From Phycisphaerae bacterium (GTDB lineage Bacteria > Planctomycetota > Phycisphaerae > Phycisphaerales > SM1A02): a stretch of 12,103 nucleotides of DNA. A program made the translations under genes and the position numbers. The notes beneath the pieces are model-generated. The model was given only the letters and a program-made list of their open reading frames with translations, did no database searches and was not told the DNA's origin. The stretch spans positions 1 through 12,103 of the forward strand of contig VGXJ01000026.1 of the NCBI GenBank assembly GCA_016873375.1, in the 5' to 3' direction. Positions 5,810 through 12,103 of the stretch are shown one piece after another (within the stretch, counting starts at the first letter, position 1; each line of letters opens with the position of its first letter).

Positions 5810-7798
5810 TCACAGCCTGTTGAGCGCCGAAGCGCAGTCCTCGGCCAAGGCGCGCGCCGATATGGGACTCCCAGTCGCCTTGCGCATCCAGAGATCGGGG
5901 GTGAACCGGCCCAGGCTCGTGATCCGCCGGGTCTCGGCCGCTACATCATTGCCCCGCATGAACGACCGGATCTGGTGGCTCATGATGTGCCCGAGCGTGT
6001 AGTCGGCCAGGTAGAGCGGGTGGGCGATCATGTGCTGGTACGCGGCGAGGATGCGGTACGGATCGGGGCCGAAGTCCCGCTCGTAGAACCGGCTCCACAG
6101 GCGCTCGGCAATGGCGAGCACTTCGGCCCGCAGCGCTGAAGCATCCGCACCGGGGTTCGCGTAGAGCCAGCGCCAGGCGTGCAGCTCCAGCAGGCTCGGG
6201 CCTGCGATCTGGCATGCTGCGAGCATCGTCTGCACGCTGTCGATCGCAAATTGCCGCTCGGCTCCGCCGTCTGGTTCGATGCCAAGCACCTTCTTTGCCA
6301 GCCCCTGGTAGAGGAACGCGAATGCTTCGGTGCATGCGGTGTTGGGTACGTTGCGCAAGGCCGGTCGCGGTGCGTAGTACGTGCTGCAGAGTTGCTCAAG
6401 ATTGTGGCCGAGCTCGTGCATGGCGGTGTCGAAGCCATCCCAGCCCAGGCACTCCTTCAGGCGGTTGGTCCGCAGCCACGCGCCGTACTGCGTGAGCATC
6501 GGTCGCATCGCATGGCCTGCGCCCTTGGCGATCTCGACCTTGATGTGCGAGCCGAGGAAGTCAGCCTCGCTGTCGGGCCAGCCGAGGCCGCGGAGCACCT
6601 GCGGCAGCGCGCGTTCGAAGGCGCCCTCGTCAGGGAAGAGCCGAGTCACGGCCGCATTCATCTCCTCGGCGGGCCGGGCCTCGCTGATGTCATCGAAGTA
6701 GATGTCGAACGGTTCGAGGTTCCGGCCGAGCCGGTCGCGCAGCATCGATGCAAGCTGCGCGCGCACGGGGTGCTCGAGCAGCTCGACCAGCAGGCGTTCC
6801 ACGTCGGTCTCCGGGATCTCGCGCGCGAGGTCGAACTTGCGCGCAATTGCCGTGGGGTGTTCCGGGTGGTGCGCATCGAACGCCTGCGCGAGCCGGAACT
6901 GCTCGATCCAGTGCTCGTACCGCGCAAGCCCGACCGTCTGCCCGGTGGCAGCGCCGCATGGACCAGTTGCGCAGACCGGGCTACCGGCAAGCGTGTTCGA
7001 CTGCGGATCCCAGTCCACTCCTGCGCCCTTCATGACGGCTGCCGGGATGGTGCCGTCGATGTGCCGCGCCATGACCCACGAGAGTGCACGCTGCTTCTGC
7101 AGGCCTTCCGGATCGTTGTAGCCCGCCTTGATCTCCTCGCGCACGAGCCAGTGCGCGATGAGCTTGCGATCGGGCTCGAACCAGCGCTTGCCCTGCGCAT
7201 CGATCATGCCCCCGACCGGCACATGGAAGGTCGAGACCCACTGTTGGCAACGGTGGCCGGTCGCACGCGCATGATCAGCGAGTTCCGCCGGGATCCGCGG
7301 ACCGAAGGACTGCGCGATGCGCGCTTCGGCCCACTGGTCGATCGACCAACCGTCTCCCTCCGCCAGCATCCGCGCGAGCGTGGGCCGGTCCAAGTTGAGC
7401 AGCGCCACGAACGCGACCTTCTGGCGATAGAGCTGCTCCGAGAGATCGGGTGCCGGATCGAAGGTCGCGAGCAGGTCATCGACCGTCGGGAACTCATCGC
7501 CTCGCAGGTCCGACCAGCGGCGCAGCGATCGGCGCATCTCGTACAGGTGACCGCTGACTTGTTCAAGCGCCGTCTCCAGCCGCAGCATGAGCCGGGTGCG
7601 CTCGGCGCCGTCGTGTACGAAGTGCTTCAGGCAGAAGGCCGTGAACGAGGCCCCGTCGCCATCGCTATCGCGCCACAGCGCAGCCACACGGGCCACGCCC
7701 GCGGCGGCGCGTGAACGCGCCGTGCCGCCGTGCACCTCGATGAGTGCGGTGGTGGTCTCCTCGATCGGCCAGGTCGCGGTCGCTGCTGCGGTCGTCAT
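5810..7798 (-). CDS. M3-like (oligopeptidase F/thimet-type) zinc metallopeptidase
   Basis: This 662-residue protein has no signal peptide or membrane segment and is probably a cytoplasmic oligopeptidase. The zinc site is FDTAMHELGHNLEQ: H461 and H465 bind zinc and E462 is the catalytic base. The likely third ligand is E491 in ACTEAFAFLYQG, 26 residues after H465, as in gluzincins of the M3 type. A C-terminal YTLGHIMSHQIRSFM (600-614) resembles the 'YPLGHIIxFQIE' substrate-side helix of M2/M3 peptidases. The N-terminal half is helical, as expected for the channel-forming lid. The sequence around E491 is unlike typical oligoendopeptidase F, so the subfamily is unclear. The start ATG 7798 has no Shine-Dalgarno; the upstream strand reads CCTCCT instead. 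It follows the MscS gene by 108 bases. Confidence 0.85.
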   Translation of the reverse strand: MTTAAATATWPIEETTTALIEVHGGTARSRAAAGVARVAALWRDSDGDGASFTAFCLKHFVHDGAERTRLMLRLETALEQVSGHLYEMRRSLRRWSDLRGDEFPTVDDLLATFDPAPDLSEQLYRQKVAFVALLNLDRPTLARMLAEGDGWSIDQWAEARIAQSFGPRIPAELADHARATGHRCQQWVSTFHVPVGGMIDAQGKRWFEPDRKLIAHWLVREEIKAGYNDPEGLQKQRALSWVMARHIDGTIPAAVMKGAGVDWDPQSNTLAGSPVCATGPCGAATGQTVGLARYEHWIEQFRLAQAFDAHHPEHPTAIARKFDLAREIPETDVERLLVELLEHPVRAQLASMLRDRLGRNLEPFDIYFDDISEARPAEEMNAAVTRLFPDEGAFERALPQVLRGLGWPDSEADFLGSHIKVEIAKGAGHAMRPMLTQYGAWLRTNRLKECLGWDGFDTAMHELGHNLEQLCSTYYAPRPALRNVPNTACTEAFAFLYQGLAKKVLGIEPDGGAERQFAIDSVQTMLAACQIAGPSLLELHAWRWLYANPGADASALRAEVLAIAERLWSRFYERDFGPDPYRILAAYQHMIAHPLYLADYTLGHIMSHQIRSFMRGNDVAAETRRITSLGRFTPDLWMRKATGSPISARALAEDCASALNRL

Positions 7799-7906
7799 GG
7801 CGCCAGTCTAGGAGGAGGCCCGATGGCCTCGAAACGCGCGACAGACCCGGCGATCCGGCTCAAGCGCGACGGTGCACCACATGCGATGCGTGCGCGGACT
7901 CGCGAC

Positions 7907-9014
7907 TCAGGCAGACTTGCCCGGCAGGTTCAGCCCGCGAGCCTCGATCGTCCTCAGCAGCGCGATCGTGAGTCGCTCGCGGACCGGCGCGAAGTCGCCG
8001 CCCTTGGTGGTCGTGGTGGTCGCCCTGCACTCGACTTCGAGGATGCCCGCGTTCCAGCCCTTCACCTGCACGCCAACCGATGTGGCCGTCAGCATCGGTT
8101 CGGCCCTCATCAAGTCGGCCAGCTCCTGCGTGCACGCCTCGAGGGTGTCCGCCGGCGCATCGGGACGCATCGGCAGCACCATGTGGTACTGCCGGCCGGT
8201 GCGTGTGGACATGTTCTCGATCTCGGCGTTGGCGACCGTGGCGTTAGGCAAGCTCACGATGGTCTGGTCGTCCGTGCGCACCCGCGTGCTGCGCAGTCCG
8301 ATCTCCTCGACCACGCCCTTCACCGAACCGATGCGGCACGAATCGCCCGGGCGCAGCGGTTGATCGAGCACGACGCTCAGGCCGCCGAAGAGGTTCTCGA
8401 GCGTCTTCTGCGCAGCGAGCGCCACCGCGATGCCACCGATACCCAGGCCGGCCACGAGGTGCGTGATGTCCACGCCGAACTGCGCGAGGACGCCCAGGAT
8501 CGCAAGGCCGATCGTGAGCCATCGCACGACGCGCACCGCCACGGGAACCAGCAGCGCCACGCTCACGCGGCCGCGTGCATGCAGTCCCGACCGGGCGAGC
8601 TCTCCCGCGGTCGAAGCCGTGCGCAGCACGCCCCACGCCACCAGCAGCACGAAGACCACGCGCATGCCTGTGTGGAGATCGGTCTGCAGCGTGGGCTCGA
8701 GTTCGATCCAGCGCAGGCTCGCTCGCGCGCCGATCAGAAGGCCCAGCATGAGCGTTGGCGGTGAGATCGAGCGTACGAATGCCTCTCCAGCGCAGGCTCG
8801 CTCGCGCGCCGATCAGAAGGCCCAGCATGAGCGTTGGCGGTGAGATCGAGCGTACGAATGCCTCGCGCACGGGATTGGTCGAGGCCTTGGCCGCGCGGCG
8901 CACGATGCCCAGCAGCAACCGGGCCAGGATCAGGCCCGCAGCAGAACCAATGCCGAGGCGGAGCAGGTCATCAAGTTCGATGAACGTGCGTGAGGAAAGC
9001 AGTTCGGTGGTCAT
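7907..9014 (-). pseudogene. MscS-family mechanosensitive channel, frame broken by a 79-bp tandem duplication
   Basis: Two leftward frames encode one protein. The N-terminal frame starts at ATG 9014 (MTTELLSSRTF) and reaches ARASLRW; the C-terminal frame, open from ATG 8749 to the TGA at 7907, repeats MLGLLIGARASLRW and continues. Dropping one 79-bp copy restores a 342-residue channel. Membrane helices lie near rebuilt residues 18-40, 58-74, 91-110 and 135-160. The pore helix GLGIGGIAVALAAQKTLENL and the following FGGLSVVLDQPLRPGD are classic MscS TM3 and beta-domain entry, followed by VEEIGLRSTRVRT and the LPNATV motif. MscS channels release solutes on hypo-osmotic shock. As read, the N-terminal frame stops at 8244, while the 280-residue C-terminal fragment keeps the pore domain but loses the first helices. 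The break may be an assembly error. Confidence 0.85.
8707..8864. repeat. Perfect 79-bp tandem direct repeat (two copies)
   Basis: Bases 8707-8785 and 8786-8864 are identical. The flanking bases differ (A8706 against C8785; T8786 against G8865), so there are exactly 2.0 copies with no extra microhomology. The unit length is not a multiple of three and shifts the MscS-family frame by one base. Confidence 0.97.
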
Positions 9015-9045
9015 CGAGACCGGACTTTAGCCTAGCCCAACGAAA

Positions 9046-9071
9046 CAGGGCCTGCCGGTGGGCAGGCCCTG
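9046..9071 (-). terminator. Intrinsic terminator of atpD
   Basis: CAGGGCCTGCC pairs perfectly with GGCAGGCCCTG (11 bp) around GGTG. On the leftward transcript it is followed directly by UUUCGUUGG, a short U-rich tail. It lies 27 bases past the atpD stop and just upstream of the MscS gene, so atpD ends its transcript. Confidence 0.8.
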
Positions 9072-9098
9072 CGGTGGTGTCGTGATGGAACGGCTGCG

Positions 9099-10541
<1,443 letters not shown>

Positions 10542-10571
10542 GTCTGTCTCGTGAGGTGCGGGGAGGAGCCG

Positions 10572-10587
10572 CCGCAGGATGCTGCGG
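10572..10587 (-). other. Small hairpin in the atpD leader
   Basis: CCGCAG pairs with CTGCGG around a four-base loop, about 30 bases upstream of the atpD ATG, within the 126-base gap after manA. It could affect message stability or translation, or be chance in GC-rich DNA. I see no convincing promoter in this gap. Confidence 0.25.
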
Positions 10588-10680
10588 ACGGAGGATCGGA
10601 AAGGTAGCGTGAAGATCGAGTCGCCGCTCACCTCAAGGGGCTGTCTGCGCGGCGGTCTGGGGGCGTTTCAGGCCAAGTGC

Positions 10681-10700
10681 CACGACGTTCGATCGTCGTG
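10681..10700. repeat. Inverted repeat at the edge of the manA duplication
   Basis: CACGACG (10681-10687) and CGTCGTG (10694-10700) are perfect inverted copies separated by TTCGAT. The left edge of the 157-bp duplication (10689) falls within this spacer. It covers the ancestral last codons of manA. Confidence 0.5.
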
Positions 10701-11002
10701 ACCGCGCAGGGCATCTGGGAGCGTGGCCACCAAAAGCGCCACCGGTTCAGTAGCCAATAATCGGCATCCTGAGGCCACCGTGGGCAAGATGAAGGAAGCC
10801 CCTGCAGCCAGGTCGGCCTGCCAAGTCCCGGTGCTGAGCCGAGCGTCGATCGTCGTGACCGCGCAGGGCATCTGGGAGGGTGGCCACCAAAAGCGCCACC
10901 GGTTCAGTAGCCAATAATCGGCACCCTGAGGCCACCGTAGGCAGAATGAAAGAAGCCCCTGCGGCCAGGTCGGCCTGCCAAGTCCCGGTGCTGAGCCGAG
11001 CG
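10689..11002. repeat. Diverged 157-bp tandem direct repeat (two copies) at the 3' end of manA
   Basis: Copies 10689-10845 and 10846-11002 differ at seven positions (10722, 10767, 10782, 10787, 10788, 10794 and 10806 in the left copy). On the minus strand both copies encode the same 52 residues, from RLSTGTW to GHDDR: six changes fall at third codon positions and one is TTG/CTG leucine. There are exactly two copies. The unit length is one more than a multiple of three, so the frame shifts on entering the second copy. Confidence 0.95.
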
Positions 11003-11859
11003 GTGCCGCTCACGAGGGTCCACACGGAGGGGGTATCGCGCTCCGGCAGATCGGCGACAGCACCCATCGGCGCTTCGAGTTCATCCACGCGGAAGAACTC
11101 CGTGCGCACCCGGGTCCGGCCACGCCAGCTGCCGCCGCAGGTGCGCCATGGCTCGTGATCATCCGGGGCGTTGAGGACCTGCTCGTCGCCGAACAGGATG
11201 CACTCCATGGCTTGGTCAAGGTGCAGCGGACGCTTTGGATCGTTCCGATCCCAGTCAAAGACCCGGAAGGTCGTATCGCTCGGCGTCTGGTACTCGGCGA
11301 CCATCGTGCCTGCTCCGAGCGCGTGGCAGATGCCGCTGGGAAGCCAGTATGTCTGACCCCGGCGCACAGGCTCCCGCATGAGGTCATCGATTACGCCGCC
11401 CTCCTGAAGATGACGCGTGAACGTGGCGGCATCGACCTCACGGCGAATCCCGCGGTAGAGCGTGGCGTCGGGCCTGGCGTCGAGCACCAGCCAAGCCTCG
11501 CTCTTCATGAAGCAGTCTGGGTGCACCTGTGCGTACGCGGCATTGGGATGAACTTGCACTGACAGGGGCTCGTCGGCGTCGAGCAGCTTGACCAAGAGCG
11601 GGAAGTCGCCGCTCGGGGACGCCGTCGCCCGCCCCAGCACCAGGTCACGTTCCGTCGCCATCACGTCCTTGAGGGTGCTGCCCGTGCCGTGCCCGGCCAC
11701 GATGGGCGACGCGCCATCGGGGATGGACCTTGGCAGGTCAGCCACAAGCCAGGCCTCGCCGATCGGCGTCGGTGGGTCGGGCAGGTTCAGGAAGGGGCAG
11801 ATGCGGGTGCCGCCCCAGACGCGGTGCTTCAGCAGGGGCCCCAGGACGATCGGCAGCAC
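10747..11859 (-). CDS. manA: Mannose-6-phosphate isomerase, type I (3' end altered)
   Basis: This cupin zinc enzyme interconverts mannose 6-phosphate and fructose 6-phosphate, feeding mannose use or GDP-mannose supply. Visible motifs are HRVWGG (12-17), GEAW (34-37), LLVKLLDADEPLSVQVHPN with zinc ligands Q102 and H104, E121 in KSEAW, and H179 in SGICHALGAG, then EYQTPSDTTFRVFDWDR (189-205). As read it has 370 residues, but the last 32 after GHDDR are frameshifted by the 157-bp duplication. Removing one copy gives 344 residues ending TSWHLA with the stop at 10668-10670, which is probably the native end. The zinc site is untouched, so activity may survive. The GTG start at 11859 lies seven bases after the FabZ-like stop, implying one operon. 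The match is to the short Bacillus-like ManA class (about 315 residues). Confidence 0.92.
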   Translation of the reverse strand: MLPIVLGPLLKHRVWGGTRICPFLNLPDPPTPIGEAWLVADLPRSIPDGASPIVAGHGTGSTLKDVMATERDLVLGRATASPSGDFPLLVKLLDADEPLSVQVHPNAAYAQVHPDCFMKSEAWLVLDARPDATLYRGIRREVDAATFTRHLQEGGVIDDLMREPVRRGQTYWLPSGICHALGAGTMVAEYQTPSDTTFRVFDWDRNDPKRPLHLDQAMECILFGDEQVLNAPDDHEPWRTCGGSWRGRTRVRTEFFRVDELEAPMGAVADLPERDTPSVWTLVSGTARLSTGTWQADLAAGASFILPTVASGCRLLATEPVALLVATLPDALRGHDDRRSAQHRDLAGRPGCRGFLHLAHGGLRMPIIGY

Positions 11860-11866
11860 GCGGTGG

Positions 11867-12103
11867 TCAGATCACCATGCCGGTGATCACTCCTTCGAAG
11901 ACCATCTTGCCGTTGACGAAGCCCTGCGACAGGCTCCTGAACAGGCGCGGGTTGAACGATGTTTCCTTCACCACGATCACGAATCGGTCGCCGGGGACCA
12001 CTTGACCTCGGAACGAAACATCGTCGCAGCGGATGAAGCCGAGGAATCCTGCAGGCTTTCGGGTGCGCTTGTGGGTGTAACTGCAGAGTTGCGCCGCGGT
12101 CTC
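11867..12103 (-). CDS. fabZ: FabZ-like 3-hydroxyacyl-ACP dehydratase, C-terminal part (runs off right edge)
   Basis: The last 78 residues of a gene entering from the right edge are present, ending in TGA at 11867-11869. The visible part begins ETAAQLCSYTHKR, continues GFLGFIRCDDVSFRGQVVPGDRFVIVV and ends with QGFVNGKMVFEGVITGMVI. This matches the second half of the FabZ/FabA hot-dog fold: the central-helix 'E.aAQ' segment, the 'G.....rFR..V.PGD' strand pair and a final 'G....FEG.ITGM' strand. FabZ dehydrates 3-hydroxyacyl-ACP in fatty-acid elongation. The active-site histidine region would lie outside the window. Only seven bases separate it from manA, so they are probably co-transcribed, although the pathways differ. 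The exact paralogue cannot be told from this piece. Confidence 0.75.
   Translation of the reverse strand, partial: ETAAQLCSYTHKRTRKPAGFLGFIRCDDVSFRGQVVPGDRFVIVVKETSFNPRLFRSLSQGFVNGKMVFEGVITGMVI

Noticed and set aside
6179..7714. Rightward 511-codon open frame opposite the peptidase
   Set aside because: Shadow of the peptidase gene. The composition is low in hydrophobic order and no domain is visible.
7823..8764. Rightward open frame with a strong AGGAGGAGG site before ATG 7823
   Set aside because: It runs antisense through the MscS gene; its product is Arg/His-rich with no recognisable fold, as expected from the opposite strand of GC-rich coding DNA. The purine run is the complement of the peptidase gene's upstream region.

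Overview
This window is high-GC bacterial DNA carrying ordinary chromosomal genes packed with short gaps; no gene-free stretch exceeds 300 bases. No rRNA, tRNA, CRISPR array, insertion sequence or phage gene is visible. The gene types suggest Planctomycetota, perhaps Phycisphaerae: a small stand-alone LigD-phosphoesterase-like protein, a FabZ-like dehydratase ending in a GFVNGKMVFEGVITGM-type tail, lipoproteins of unknown function and a PAF-acetylhydrolase-like SGNH esterase. That placement is an inference from remembered family resemblance, not a search.

Left part (1-4250). A gene for a LigD 3'-phosphoesterase-like protein runs leftwards off the edge. Divergent from it, a rightward group starts with a TPR lipoprotein whose stop overlaps the start of an ArsR-type regulator fused to a SAM methyltransferase. 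Then come iscS, iscU and iscA, a compact iron-sulfur assembly set: IscS supplies sulfur, IscU is the scaffold and IscA the carrier or iron donor. No iscR, hscB, hscA or fdx is present here. A large two-tier inverted repeat closes this side.

Middle and right part (4356-12103). All genes point left. In transcription order they are a FabZ-like dehydratase (partial), manA-type mannose-6-phosphate isomerase, atpD (F1 beta subunit), an MscS-family channel, an M3-like zinc peptidase, a small lipoprotein and an exported SGNH hydrolase. Terminator-like hairpins follow atpD and the small lipoprotein gene. atpC does not follow atpD.

The main oddity is a pair of tandem duplications on either side of atpD. 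A perfect 79-bp duplication breaks the frame of the MscS gene. A 157-bp duplication with seven differences, all synonymous, changes the 3' end of manA. Both contain exactly two copies with no extra homology at the edges. This pattern fits overlapping contig ends joined without merging, the second possibly from two strains, at least as well as it fits real biology. I do not see a convincing new multi-gene system.
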